Assembly (NCBI RefSeq): GCF_000334895.1
Contig: NZ_BAFM01000026.1
Span: forward strand, 1-35,934
Direction: 5' to 3'
Length of the DNA: 35,934 bases
DNA from: Halococcus agarilyticus
GTDB lineage: Archaea > Halobacteriota > Halobacteria > Halobacteriales > Halococcaceae
The notes below the pieces were generated by a model that made no database searches, was not told the origin of the DNA, and was given only the letters and a program-made list of their open reading frames with translations. Numbering within the stretch: the first letter of the stretch is position 1; each line of letters opens with the position of its first letter. A program made the translations under genes and the position numbers. This document shows positions 1 through 8,722 of this stretch, in pieces.

Positions 1-102
1 GAGCAGTTCGTTTTCGGAGGTCTCCTCTCGTTCCCGCTCGACCTCGGTTTCGGCGTCGCTCTCCTCCTCGATGTCTCGTGTGCGTTCGCGCGTGTCGGCC
101 AT
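1..102 (-). CDS. N-terminal fragment of an acidic protein, possibly transcription initiation factor TFB
   Basis: An ATG at 102 reading leftward opens a frame of 34 codons that runs off the window. The visible residues are almost all charged (MADTRERTRD, then a run rich in Glu, Asp and Arg). Haloarchaeal TFB proteins often begin with such a charged stretch before the zinc ribbon, and a tfb gene beside gatCA is plausible, so TFB is the best guess. No zinc-ribbon cysteines are inside the window, so the product is not proven. The gene is divergent from gatC, with a 278-base gap between them. Confidence 0.45.
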   Translation of the reverse strand, partial: MADTRERTRDIEEESDAETEVEREREETSENELL

Positions 103-380
103 GATGCTTGGTGCTCGAATGATGTGCTCGGAAGGCGCTACAGAACGTTCGAAGCGTTTTTGTATTTGGGGTCAAGCGTTTTAAACCCTCCGCCGGAATC
201 GGACACTCATGGCCCGTTTTTCGTCCGTTTCGGATCACCCGTTGGATGGCGTGTACTGCCGGTCAGCGCGGTTTCGACGATCACCGTCGAACGTTGCAGC
301 GGATCGCGGCTCGTACGAACCCTGCGCCCGCCGACCGGCGCTATCGAAACCCTTAGTGCCGGCGCAGTTCCCCGGACGAT
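103..380. promoter_or_regulatory. Divergent intergenic region upstream of gatC and the left-edge gene
   Basis: This 278-base gap separates the divergent left-edge gene and gatC. It contains TTTTAAA near 176-183 and a T-rich stretch near 155-165, which could serve either direction. A weaker TATA-like CTTAG lies at 352-356, about 25 bases before the gatC ATG, as expected for a leaderless gene. No convincing small gene was found. A plus-strand frame from 209 runs out of phase into gatC and has a basic, non-haloarchaeal composition. Confidence 0.45.
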
Positions 381-659
381 ATGAGCAACGGGAGCGTCGA
401 CCCGGCCGAAGTCCGCCACGTCGCCGATCTCGCGCGGGTCGACCTCGCTGAGGACGAGACCGAGGCGTTCGCCGAGCAGTTCGCCGCAGTCCTGGAGTAC
501 TTCGACGCGCTCGACGAGGTCCCCGAGATCGAATCGGAGCCGGATCTCGCGAACGTTCTCCGGACCGACGAGGTGCGCGACGGACTGACTCAGGAGGAAG
601 CGCTCCGGAACGCACCGGCCACCGAGGACGGCTACTTCGAGGGGCCGCCGGTCGGATGA
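381..659 (+). CDS. gatC: Asp-tRNA(Asn)/Glu-tRNA(Gln) amidotransferase subunit GatC
   Basis: The 92-residue product matches the usual GatC length and pattern: an N-terminal helix with VRHVADLARVDL near residues 11-22, a second helix around FAAVLEYFDALDEV, and a C-terminal part ending in DGYFEGPPVG. GatC is the small structural subunit that stabilises GatA in the GatCAB complex, which converts Glu-tRNA(Gln) or Asp-tRNA(Asn) to the amidated forms. The stop overlaps the gatA start by four bases (ATGA), implying translational coupling. GatB is not in the window. The ATG at 381 gives the expected N-terminus and has a TATA-like element about 25 bases upstream. Confidence 0.93.
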   Translation: MSNGSVDPAEVRHVADLARVDLAEDETEAFAEQFAAVLEYFDALDEVPEIESEPDLANVLRTDEVRDGLTQEEALRNAPATEDGYFEGPPVG

Positions 660-1927
660 GCCACGACGCGTTCATCACCCGCGAGGCGATCGAGGGGGCG
701 TCGACGGGGCCGCTCGCCGACCGGACGGTCGCGGTGAAGGACAACATCTCGACCGACGGCGTCCGGACCACCTGTGGCTCGACGATGCTCGAAGCGTACG
801 TCCCGCCGTACGACGCCACTGTGGTCGAACGGCTGAAGGAGGCGGGCGCGACGATCGCCGGGAAAACCAACATGGACGAGTTCGGGATGGGCACCACCAC
901 CGAGACCTCCCACTTCGGCCCGACGACGAACCCCGTCGACGACGAGCGGGTTCCAGGGGGGTCGTCGGGCGGGAGCGCGGCGGCGGTCGCCGCGGGCGAG
1001 GCCGATCTCGCACTCGGCTCCGATACGGGGGGTTCGGTGCGGTGTCCCGCCGCGTTCTGTGGCGTCGTCGGGATCAAACCCACCTACGGACTCGTCTCGC
1101 GGTACGGGCTGGTCGCGTACGCGAACAGCCTGGAGCAGATCGGGCCGCTCGCACCCACCGTCGAGGGGGCTGCCGAACTCCTCGACGTCATCGCGGGGGC
1201 GGACGAGCGCGACGCGACGACCCGTGATCGCGGCGACGACGCGAACTACGCGGCCGCCGCCGACGGTGACGTCGAGGGGATGACCGTCGGCGTCCTCGCC
1301 GATCTCGTCGAGGGGGCCGACGACCGGGTTCGATCGGTCTTCGAGGACACGATCGACGATCTCGCCGCCCGGGGTGCCGAGATCCGCGAGGTCGAACTCG
1401 ACTCGCTCGAACACGCCGTGCAGGCGTACTACGTCATCGCGATGGCGGAGGCTTCCTCGAACCTCGCACGGTTCGACGGGGTCCGGTACGGCGAGTCAGG
1501 AGGGTTCGACGGCGACTGGAACGACGCGTTCGCGCGTTCGCGCGAGGCCGGCTTCGGCCCGGAGGTCAAGCGCCGAATCCTGCTCGGGACGTACGCCCTC
1601 TCGGCCGGCTACCACGACAGGTACTACAAGAAGGCCCAGGACGCCCGCGCGTGGATCAAACGGGACTTCGATAGCGCGCTCGCCGAAGCGGACGTGCTCG
1701 CGAGCCCGACGATGCCCGTCCTCCCGCCGAAGCTCGGCGAGAGCCTCGACGATCCCCTCCAGCTCTACCTGATGGACGCGAACACCGTCCCGGTGAACCT
1801 CGCCGACCTGCCCGCGATCTCGGTGCCCGCCGGAACCGCGGATGGACTGCCGGTCGGCATCCAGTTCGTCGGCCCGGCGTTCGGCGAGGAGCGGATCGTG
1901 CGGGCGGGGAGCGCGATCGAGGGATAG
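656..1927 (+). CDS. gatA: Asp-tRNA(Asn)/Glu-tRNA(Gln) amidotransferase subunit GatA
   Basis: This 423-residue protein is an amidase-signature enzyme. The catalytic triad is visible: Lys28 in VAVKDN, the cis-Ser in GGSSGG (residues 101-106) and the nucleophile Ser127 in DTGGS (123-127). In the GatCAB complex GatA releases ammonia from glutamine, and GatB uses it to amidate mischarged tRNA in the cytoplasm. The start overlaps the end of gatC by four bases, so the two genes form an operon. Length is normal for haloarchaeal GatA. The next gene starts 61 bases downstream on the same strand and is unrelated in function. Confidence 0.96.
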   Translation: MSHDAFITREAIEGASTGPLADRTVAVKDNISTDGVRTTCGSTMLEAYVPPYDATVVERLKEAGATIAGKTNMDEFGMGTTTETSHFGPTTNPVDDERVPGGSSGGSAAAVAAGEADLALGSDTGGSVRCPAAFCGVVGIKPTYGLVSRYGLVAYANSLEQIGPLAPTVEGAAELLDVIAGADERDATTRDRGDDANYAAAADGDVEGMTVGVLADLVEGADDRVRSVFEDTIDDLAARGAEIREVELDSLEHAVQAYYVIAMAEASSNLARFDGVRYGESGGFDGDWNDAFARSREAGFGPEVKRRILLGTYALSAGYHDRYYKKAQDARAWIKRDFDSALAEADVLASPTMPVLPPKLGESLDDPLQLYLMDANTVPVNLADLPAISVPAGTADGLPVGIQFVGPAFGEERIVRAGSAIEG

Positions 1928-1988
1928 CCCGGACGGTTCCGTGGAGGACGACGGCAACGTTCAAGTCAACGGACAGTAACCACGAACC

Positions 1989-2684
1989 GTGAGGCGAGAC
2001 GCCGTCGGTATCGCGCTCCTCGGTCTTTTCGCCGTCGTCGTGATCGGCGTTGCCGCGTCCGCGATCGGTTCGACGCCGATCCAGAGCGGCTTCGGCGTCG
2101 GTGGGGACGCGACCGACGGCGGCGAACGTGTCGACCGAACCGGCAACCGGTCGTCGAACCCATCGCCGGGCGCTGTCGGCGGTGGCGGGGGTGGCGGGTT
2201 CGGGGGAAGTTTCAGTTCGGGGAACGCCGGCAGCACCGGTTCGAACGCGGTCCCCCCGCTGGTCGTCCTCGTCGCCGTGGCCGGCGTCGCGGTCGCTGGC
2301 GTCGCGCTCGTTTTCTGGGCGACCCGCGACGACGCCGCCGCGCCCGCCGATCGGGAGCCGACGCCGACGACCGCTGCGGACGACGATCGCCCGGAGCCGT
2401 CCGAACCCCACGAGCTCCCGAACGAGGTGTATCGAGCGTGGTGGGAGATGGCTCGGCGGACCGAGATCCCCCACACCGCGTCGCGGTCGCCGGGCGAGTT
2501 CGCGGCCGCCGCCGTCGACGCCGGCATGAACCCGGCCGCGGTCGCCGAACTCACGCGGCTCTTCCGCGGGGTGCGGTACGGTGGGACGGCGGTCACCGAC
2601 GACGCCGAACGGCGGGCGACGGCCGCGATCGACCGGATCCGTTCCCCGGCCGACGACCACGAACGGGGAGAGACGCGCCCGTGA
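1989..2684 (+). CDS. DUF4129 domain membrane protein
   Basis: The 231-residue product begins at GTG 1989 with a hydrophobic segment (about residues 6-26) that could be a signal anchor. A Gly/Ser-rich linker follows, then a second membrane helix (about 85-110), then an acidic linker. The C-terminal 80 residues fit DUF4129, a helical domain with a YRAWWEM-type start that is common in haloarchaeal membrane operons with DUF58 and MoxR proteins. The exact role is unknown; work on related gene sets suggests transglutaminase-like or surface-assembly functions. The gene overlaps the next one by four bases (GTGA), so the two are probably translated together. Confidence 0.8.
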   Translation: MRRDAVGIALLGLFAVVVIGVAASAIGSTPIQSGFGVGGDATDGGERVDRTGNRSSNPSPGAVGGGGGGGFGGSFSSGNAGSTGSNAVPPLVVLVAVAGVAVAGVALVFWATRDDAAAPADREPTPTTAADDDRPEPSEPHELPNEVYRAWWEMARRTEIPHTASRSPGEFAAAAVDAGMNPAAVAELTRLFRGVRYGGTAVTDDAERRATAAIDRIRSPADDHERGETRP

Positions 2685-4798
2685 GCGTTCGTGGACGCCT
2701 CCTGCTCGTGGGGGGCGTCGTCCTGGGACTCGCCGGTCTCGCGGGTGCGTTCGTCCCGGGCCTCGTGCCCGACGTCGACGTCGTTTCGGCCGGCGTCGCC
2801 GCGATCGCGGTGGTCGCGCTCGCGGTCGCGGTCGCCCTCGCTGCGGCGCGGCTCCGTGCCGACCGCCGGTCGCTCGCGCTCCCGACGCCGGAGGGGCGGA
2901 CCAACGCGGTCCCCGGCGACGGGATCGACCGCCGGATCGGGGCGCTCTCACGGACCGGCCCGCACGACGACGAACCGTCGACGGGACGCCGGGCGCTCCA
3001 AGCACGTATCGAACGGGCGGCACACCAGGTGCTCGCCCGGGAGGGAGCCGACGTGGAGCGGATCCGGGAGCAGTTGGCGGCGGGGACGTGGACCGACGAC
3101 CCGCACGCGGCGGCGTTTTTCACCGACACGACCGTCGAGCGAGCGTCGACGCGCGAGCTTCGCGCTCTCTGGACCGGCGAACCGCCGATCGCGCGGCGTG
3201 CACGCCACGCCATCGGTGCACTCACCCGCCGGTTCGAGCGAGACCCTCCGAGCATCTCGGCGGGCGACACCGATCACGAGGGCGGAGAGGGCGAACGGTC
3301 GGTTTCGGTTCGTCCCTTGCCCCCAGAAACGCGCGAGAGCGGGGCCGACCAGCGCACGAGGACGAGCAAGTCAGAGGACCGCGCCGACATCGACGAGCGA
3401 CGGTTTCCCGCGGCGGGCGAGTCGATCGATCACCCGACGGCACGCTGGCGGGGTGCGACCGGTGTGGCACTCGCCGCGGGCGCGATCGGGATCGTCCTCC
3501 GCCGGCCGTCGCTGCTGCTCGCCAGCGCCGTCGGCGTCGGGCTGGCGGCGTACGCCCGGGCTGCGACGACTCCGACGATCGCGCTCGACGTCGAGCGATC
3601 GGTGAGCGATCCGCGTCCCGCCGTCGGTGACGACGTCGTGGTCACCGTGACCGTCCGCAACGCGGGCGATTCGCTGTGTCCCGACTGTGCCGTGATCGAC
3701 GGCGTTCCGTCGGGTCTCGTCGTGACCGACGGCTCGCCACGACACGGCGTGGCGCTCCGCCCGGGGAAGGCGACCACCTTCTCGTACACCCTCACCGCCG
3801 TGCGCGGCGACCACCGCTTCACGCCGGCGAAGGTGATCGCACGCGACGCCAGCGGCAGCGTCGAGCGCCTCGCTCGTGTCCAGGTATCGGGGTCGGTGGC
3901 CATCACGTGCGTACCGCAACCGGACCCCCTCACCGACGTCGCGCTCCGCACGCACGCCGAGCGGTTCGGCGGGCGCATGCCGACCGCTGCGACCGGGAGC
4001 GGCGTCACGTTCCACGCCACGCGTGAGTACCGGCCGGGCGACCCGCCCGCACGGATCGACTGGAACCGGCTGGCGAAAACCGGCGACCTCTCGACGCTCC
4101 AGTTTCGCGCCGAGCGAGTGCCGATCGTCGTGGTGGTGATCGACGCCCGCCCGACGGCGTTTCTCGCACCCGATCCCGACGAGCGATCGGCGGTGGAGCG
4201 GAGCGTCGAGGCCGCCGGGCGGATCGTCACCACGCTCCTCGACGACGCCACGCGCGTCGGTGTCGGTGCGCTCTCGACACACCCGGAACGGTGCTGGCTC
4301 GCGCCGGACACCGGCGAGGCCCACCGTGAGCGGGCGCGACGACTGCTCGCGACCCATCCGGCGCTGGCCGCGCGGCGCGGGGACCCCGGCGTCGATCCGA
4401 GCGCAGACACCCATACCGCGCCGGACGGAGCCGAACCGGGAGACGGGGATCGTGACCCCGGGGCGTGGCTCCGGCGTCGTCTGCCGGCCGACGCACAGGT
4501 GGTGGTCCTGTCGCCGCTCTGTGACGACGGGCTCGCGGCCTGGATACGGCGGGTCGACGCGGCCGGTCGTCCCGCATCGGTGGTCAGCCCGGATCCGACG
4601 ACCACGACCTCGCCGGGCCGCCAGCTGGCGCGCGTCGAGCGGGCGCTCCGGATCACCGACCTCCGTTCCGCCGGGATCCCGGTGCTCGATCGGTCGGGAT
4701 CCGCCGACGAACCGCTGTCCACAGCGATGGCACACCGCCGAGCCGGTGGGGGGTCGGGAGCCACTCGCGGCGCGAACGCGGGGTGGACGACGCGGTGA
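2681..4798 (+). CDS. DUF58 domain protein with N-terminal membrane and helical module (apparent fusion)
   Basis: I place the start at GTG 2681, which overlaps the previous stop by four bases, although the frame is open further upstream. The 705-residue product has two N-terminal membrane helices (about 6-27 and 36-57). A soluble helical region follows, containing GTWTDDPHAAAFF (about 135-147). A second pair of membrane helices lies at about 258-292, followed by a beta-rich CARDB-like stretch, then DUF58 with the family motif YRPGDPPARIDW at 450-461. DUF58 proteins are VWA-like partners of MoxR ATPases. In many haloarchaea the N-terminal part resembles a separate small gene beside DUF58, so this looks like a fusion; that comparison is from memory. 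No MoxR gene is adjacent. Confidence 0.85.
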   Translation: MSVRGRLLLVGGVVLGLAGLAGAFVPGLVPDVDVVSAGVAAIAVVALAVAVALAAARLRADRRSLALPTPEGRTNAVPGDGIDRRIGALSRTGPHDDEPSTGRRALQARIERAAHQVLAREGADVERIREQLAAGTWTDDPHAAAFFTDTTVERASTRELRALWTGEPPIARRARHAIGALTRRFERDPPSISAGDTDHEGGEGERSVSVRPLPPETRESGADQRTRTSKSEDRADIDERRFPAAGESIDHPTARWRGATGVALAAGAIGIVLRRPSLLLASAVGVGLAAYARAATTPTIALDVERSVSDPRPAVGDDVVVTVTVRNAGDSLCPDCAVIDGVPSGLVVTDGSPRHGVALRPGKATTFSYTLTAVRGDHRFTPAKVIARDASGSVERLARVQVSGSVAITCVPQPDPLTDVALRTHAERFGGRMPTAATGSGVTFHATREYRPGDPPARIDWNRLAKTGDLSTLQFRAERVPIVVVVIDARPTAFLAPDPDERSAVERSVEAAGRIVTTLLDDATRVGVGALSTHPERCWLAPDTGEAHRERARRLLATHPALAARRGDPGVDPSADTHTAPDGAEPGDGDRDPGAWLRRRLPADAQVVVLSPLCDDGLAAWIRRVDAAGRPASVVSPDPTTTTSPGRQLARVERALRITDLRSAGIPVLDRSGSADEPLSTAMAHRRAGGGSGATRGANAGWTTR

Positions 4799-5304
4799 GC
4801 GCGACGATCGATCGGTCACCCGCACGACTGAGCAGCCTGTTGGGGATCGGCTTCGGTACGGTCGCGCTTCTCGTGCTCGCGGTGGCGGCGGGGCCGCCGG
4901 CCGCGCTCCCGGGGCTGGTCGGCGCGGTGGCGGTCGGGGTCGGTGTCTGCCGGGGTTCCCGCACCGCGATCACGCTCGGCGGTGCGGGACTGTTCGTGGG
5001 GATCGTGGTCGCCGGGGCGCTCGGCACGCGACCGTCGGTGGCCCTGATCACGACCGTCGCCGCCGTGCTCGCGTGGGATGCGGGACAGAACGCCGTCACC
5101 GTGGGTGTGCGGCTCGGACGGGTAGCCGACACGCATCGGATCGAGGTCGTCCACGTCGCGGCGACCGGCGTCGTGACGTCGCTGGTGGCGGGCTGTGGCT
5201 ACGTCGTCGCCGGGAGCGCGGCGGGGAGTCGCTCCCCGGTCGCACTCGTCGCTCTCCTGGTCGCGGCGATCGTGCTCACGGTCGCGCTCCGTGGCCGAAA
5301 CTGA
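4795..5304 (+). CDS. Small polytopic membrane protein of the DUF58 operon (DUF7519-like)
   Basis: The GTG at 4795 overlaps the DUF58 stop by four bases, the same spacing as the earlier pair, so I prefer it to the GTG at 4783. The 169-residue product is almost entirely hydrophobic, with about five or six membrane helices and no catalytic motif. Haloarchaeal DUF58 operons usually end with such a membrane protein, annotated as DUF7519; the assignment rests on position and topology rather than motifs. The gene ends 23 bases before the convergent idsA stop. Confidence 0.72.
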   Translation: MSATIDRSPARLSSLLGIGFGTVALLVLAVAAGPPAALPGLVGAVAVGVGVCRGSRTAITLGGAGLFVGIVVAGALGTRPSVALITTVAAVLAWDAGQNAVTVGVRLGRVADTHRIEVVHVAATGVVTSLVAGCGYVVAGSAAGSRSPVALVALLVAAIVLTVALRGRN

Positions 5305-5327
5305 CCGCTCGGGGATCCCACGGCCCG

Positions 5328-6422
5328 TCAGTAGCCGCGCTCGACGAGATACTCCGCGAGATCGCGGAGGTGATCGCGGGCCGCCGAGTCGGGGAGAACG
5401 TCGAGCCGGGCCTTCCCGCGGTCGACGAGGTCGCGCGAGAGCGTCCGTGCGTACTCGATGCTGCCGGCGTCGTCGAGCCGAGCCACGGCCGCGTCGATCG
5501 CGGCGTCGTCGACGGTTTCGGGGTCGTCGGCGTCGATCAGCCCCTCGATATCGACGCCCTGTTCGCGCGCGTGGAGCGTGACCGCGGTCCGCTTGTTCTC
5601 GACGAGGTCGCTCCCGCGCTGTTTGCCCAGCTGTTCGCTCGGCACCGTGAGATCGAGCACGTCGTCGCGGATCTGGAACGCGCGGCCGACGTCGAGCCCG
5701 TACTGACGGAGCGCGTCGGCGGTCGTGTCGTCGGCACCGAGCAGGAGAGCGGGCACTCGCGCGGCCGCCGCGTAGAGTACTGCAGTTTTCTGCTCGACCA
5801 TCCGGATGTACTCGTCGGTCGTGACGTCCTCGCGCGTCTCGAAGGCGACGTCGAGCGCCTGGCCCTCGCAGATCCGCGTGCAGGTTCGGGCGAGCTCCGA
5901 GAGCGCCTCGACGGTGCGTTCGGGCGGTGCGCCCGATTCGAGCATGAACTCGAACGCCTTCGCGTAGAGCGTGTCGCCGGCGAGGATCGCGGTCTCGGTG
6001 TCGTACGCCCGGTGGACCGACGGCACGCCCCGACGGAGGTCGTCGGCGTCCATGATGTCGTCGTGGACGAGGGTGAACGACTGGATCGTCTCGATGCTGG
6101 TCGCCGCGGCCATCACGTCGATCGTTTCGTGGGTGTCGCCGGTGCTCTTATCGGCTGCGGCACCGACGCCGACGTCCGTCGCATCGAGCGTCGGAAACGC
6201 CTGATAGTTCACCTTTGCGTCCGGCGACTCGATACCGGCGAGCGCCTCCGCGACGAGCAGCGTGACGGCGGGGCGGAGCCGCTTGCCCCCGGCGTCGACG
6301 AGGTGACGCGAGGCACGGTAGAGGCGTTCGGGCTCTTGGATCGGCAGTCGCTCGACCAGCGCCTCGTCGATCCGTTCACGCCTGGCCTCGACCGCCGCGA
6401 GCGCCGCCGCCTCGTCGCTCAT
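5328..6422 (-). CDS. idsA: Bifunctional short-chain isoprenyl (farnesyl/geranylgeranyl) diphosphate synthase
   Basis: This 364-residue protein is a trans-prenyltransferase. It has GGKRLRP near 45-51, the first aspartate-rich motif DDIMD at 121-125 followed by RR at 130-131, and the second motif DDVLD at 253-257. These bind magnesium and the diphosphates of the allylic and isopentenyl substrates. The product is probably geranylgeranyl or farnesylgeranyl diphosphate for archaeal ether lipids; chain length cannot be fixed from reading alone. The ATG overlaps the RNase J stop by four bases, so the gene is co-transcribed with the RNase J gene and lies downstream of the mevalonate-pathway kinases. 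Confidence 0.93.
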   Translation of the reverse strand: MSDEAAALAAVEARRERIDEALVERLPIQEPERLYRASRHLVDAGGKRLRPAVTLLVAEALAGIESPDAKVNYQAFPTLDATDVGVGAAADKSTGDTHETIDVMAAATSIETIQSFTLVHDDIMDADDLRRGVPSVHRAYDTETAILAGDTLYAKAFEFMLESGAPPERTVEALSELARTCTRICEGQALDVAFETREDVTTDEYIRMVEQKTAVLYAAAARVPALLLGADDTTADALRQYGLDVGRAFQIRDDVLDLTVPSEQLGKQRGSDLVENKRTAVTLHAREQGVDIEGLIDADDPETVDDAAIDAAVARLDDAGSIEYARTLSRDLVDRGKARLDVLPDSAARDHLRDLAEYLVERGY

Positions 6423-7765
6423 TCCACGAGCGAGACCACGTTGCCGTTGCGCGAGGCGTGGATGTCACGCCCCAGCTCGTAGCCCTGGTCCTCGGCGAGA
6501 TCGATGTAGCGTGCGAGGTGTTCGAGATCGTTGTGCGCCGGGATCACGTGGTGGGGCTGGAGCGTCCGGAGCATCTCGTAGTGGCCCTCCTGGGACAGGT
6601 GGCCCGACACGTGGACGTCGTCGTAGATCCGCGCGCCCTGCATCCCGAGGAGTTGCTCGGACTGGTAGCGCTGGCCCTCGTTGGTCGGCTCGGGGATGAC
6701 CCGTGCGCTGAAGATGACCTTGTCGCCCTCGTCGAGCTGGTAGGGCGTCTCGCCCCGGCCCATCCGGGTGAGCATCGCGCGCGGCTCGCCCTGATGGCCC
6801 GTCACGATCGGCAGGAAGTTCTCCTTGCCCTCGTTCATGATTCGCTTGAACGTTCGATCGACCGACTGGCGATGCCCGAACATCCCGAGATCGTCGGGGA
6901 AGTCGACGAAGTCGAGGCGTTCGGCGGTTCCGGAGTATTTCTCCATCGACCGCCCCAACAGAACGGGCTGGCGACCGATGTCCTTCGCGAACTCCACGAG
7001 GCTCGTCACGCGCGCGATCTGGCTGGAGAAGGTGGTGGCGACGATCCCGCCGTCGTAGTCCTCCATGCTGTAGATCACGTCCCTGACGTGGTTGCGTGCG
7101 TGCTGCTCGCTCGGCGTCCGCCCTTTCCGGCCGGCGTTCGTGCAGTCCTCGATGTAACACAGCACGCCCTCGCCCTCGCGAGCGATCTCGCCGAAGCGGT
7201 CCATGTCGATCGGGTCGCCGATCACCGGCGTGTGGTCCATCCGCTTGTCGAGCCCGTAGATGATCGAGCCCTCGGGCGTGTGGAGCACGGGGTTGATCGC
7301 GTCGATGATCGAGTGGGTGACGTTCACGAACTCGAGATCGAGCCCGTTGCCGATCTCCATCGACTCGCCGGGATCCATCTTCACGAGGTCGTTGCCGACC
7401 CCGAACTTCTCCTCGCTCTCGATCTGCTGTTTGATCAGTTCGATCGTGAACGGCGTCGCGACCACCGGCGCGTCGTAGCGGTGGGCGAGCTTCGAGATGG
7501 CCCCGATGTGATCGAGGTGACCGTGGGTCGGCACGATCGCTTGGACTTCGCCATCCAGATCGCTCATGACCCGGTCGTCGGGGATCGCGCCCATGTCGAT
7601 CAGGTCGAGACTGTGCATCCGTTCGGTTTCGACGTTGTCGTGGATCAGGACCTTCGAAAGGTTGAGGCCCATGTCGAACACCACGATGTCGTCGCCCGCC
7701 CGCACGGCCGTCATCTGTCGGCCGACTTCCTCGTAGCCGCCGATCGTTGCGATATCGATTTCCAT
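6419..7765 (-). CDS. rnj: Archaeal RNase J (metallo-beta-lactamase/beta-CASP ribonuclease)
   Basis: The frame is open to 7849, but homologues begin with [15 protein letters not shown], so I use the ATG at 7765 (448 residues). The metallo-beta-lactamase motif HGHLDH is at 81-86, and the length and beta-CASP region (with SSQIARV and the MTRMGRG segment) fit archaeal RNase J, a 5'-3' exoribonuclease in RNA decay. The gene sits between the isopentenyl phosphate kinase and idsA genes, its usual archaeal position. The region upstream holds TTTTTAAG on the minus strand near 7891-7899, a candidate promoter that would leave a leader of about 100 bases. Confidence 0.93.
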   Translation of the reverse strand: MEIDIATIGGYEEVGRQMTAVRAGDDIVVFDMGLNLSKVLIHDNVETERMHSLDLIDMGAIPDDRVMSDLDGEVQAIVPTHGHLDHIGAISKLAHRYDAPVVATPFTIELIKQQIESEEKFGVGNDLVKMDPGESMEIGNGLDLEFVNVTHSIIDAINPVLHTPEGSIIYGLDKRMDHTPVIGDPIDMDRFGEIAREGEGVLCYIEDCTNAGRKGRTPSEQHARNHVRDVIYSMEDYDGGIVATTFSSQIARVTSLVEFAKDIGRQPVLLGRSMEKYSGTAERLDFVDFPDDLGMFGHRQSVDRTFKRIMNEGKENFLPIVTGHQGEPRAMLTRMGRGETPYQLDEGDKVIFSARVIPEPTNEGQRYQSEQLLGMQGARIYDDVHVSGHLSQEGHYEMLRTLQPHHVIPAHNDLEHLARYIDLAEDQGYELGRDIHASRNGNVVSLVE

Positions 7766-7938
7766 AGTTGTTACTCCCGAGCCGCCCGCGGACACGCTCG
7801 AATGCCGGCTGGCGAGGTCGCGCGACCCGCCCGGCCGCCCCGACCGCACCCGGGGCGGTCTCTCGGATATCTGTGCTTACGGGCCGGGGGTCTTAAAAAC
7901 TGCGTGGCTCGCACCGCGGTGGTGACTTCGGTTCGCGA
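7766..7938 (-). promoter_or_regulatory. Intergenic region upstream of RNase J
   Basis: This 173-base gap follows the isopentenyl phosphate kinase gene. Reading on the minus strand, an AT-rich TTTTTAAG element lies near 7891-7899 in otherwise GC-rich DNA and is the best promoter candidate for the RNase J-idsA pair. The type 2 isopentenyl diphosphate isomerase gene, found at this place in several archaea, is absent here. Confidence 0.4.
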
Positions 7939-8670
7939 TTATCCAACCCGAGTTCCCGGCGATCCTCCATCCAAGAACCCGTCGAGGCCGTCGATCCCGA
8001 ACACCCACGCTGGCGCGTCCATGTCGAGCAGCGTCCGGACCTTCGCGCTCATTCCGCCCGTCACGTCGGTCGCGTCGCTGCCGCCCAACGCGTCAGCGAC
8101 TCCATCGAACGACTCGATCCGATCGATCACGTCGCCGTCGGCGTCGAACACACCTGGTACCGCCGAGCACAGCCCGACTCGGTCGGCGTCGACGCATTCG
8201 GCGAGCACGGCCACGAGTTCGTCGCCGCTCACGATCGTCACGCCGCGGCTCGCGTGGGCGATCACGTCGGCCTGAACCACGGGCACGAACCCCTCGGCGA
8301 GCAGCGTCTCGACGCCAGCGGTCGCGAGCGAGAGGGCACCCGCGTCGTCGCGCGCGCCGACCGAAAGCGGGTGGATCGGGAGTGCGGGCACGTCGCGCTC
8401 GCCGAGCGCATCCACGACGGCATCGTTCAACTCCGCCATTGCATCGTGGACCGCGAGCGCCGCTTCCGGGTCGTGGCTGCCCACGGTATCGCTGAGACCG
8501 TGCTGACTCGCGTGGTGATGACCGAAGCTCCCGCCACCGTGGACGAGAACGAGGGGCTCGTCGTGATCTGCCACCGCATCGACGGCACGATCGAGATTCG
8601 TCTCGTCGAGCGTTTCGGGACTCGATTTGTCGGTGATGACGCTTCCCCCGAGCTTGAGGACGGTGGTCAT
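7939..8670 (-). CDS. Isopentenyl phosphate kinase
   Basis: The 243-residue product belongs to the amino acid kinase fold. It starts MTTVLKLGGSVITDK, with the glycine-rich phosphate-binding motif, and carries HGGGSFGH at 44-51, typical of isopentenyl phosphate kinase and including its catalytic histidine. It phosphorylates isopentenyl phosphate to isopentenyl diphosphate, the last step of the archaeal mevalonate route in which decarboxylation precedes the second phosphorylation. An ATG at 8730 in the same frame would add 20 residues and overlap the mevalonate kinase stop; I prefer 8670 because it aligns with the family N-terminus. Confidence 0.93.
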   Translation of the reverse strand: MTTVLKLGGSVITDKSSPETLDETNLDRAVDAVADHDEPLVLVHGGGSFGHHHASQHGLSDTVGSHDPEAALAVHDAMAELNDAVVDALGERDVPALPIHPLSVGARDDAGALSLATAGVETLLAEGFVPVVQADVIAHASRGVTIVSGDELVAVLAECVDADRVGLCSAVPGVFDADGDVIDRIESFDGVADALGGSDATDVTGGMSAKVRTLLDMDAPAWVFGIDGLDGFLDGGSPGTRVG

Positions 8671-8722
8671 GCGGCTCCGCTCCCTTCCTTGCCGTTCGCT
8701 CGTTCCACTCGCAACGAGGTCG

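Noticed and set aside
209-451. Plus-strand frame with TTTTAAA about 26-32 bases before its ATG
   Set aside because: The promoter spacing is attractive, but the frame runs out of phase into gatC and its translation is basic and Pro/Arg-rich, unlike any other protein here.
6458-8275. 605-codon plus-strand frame opposite RNase J
   Set aside because: It is the mirror frame of the RNase J gene produced by high-GC codon use, and RNase J has clear motifs on the other strand.
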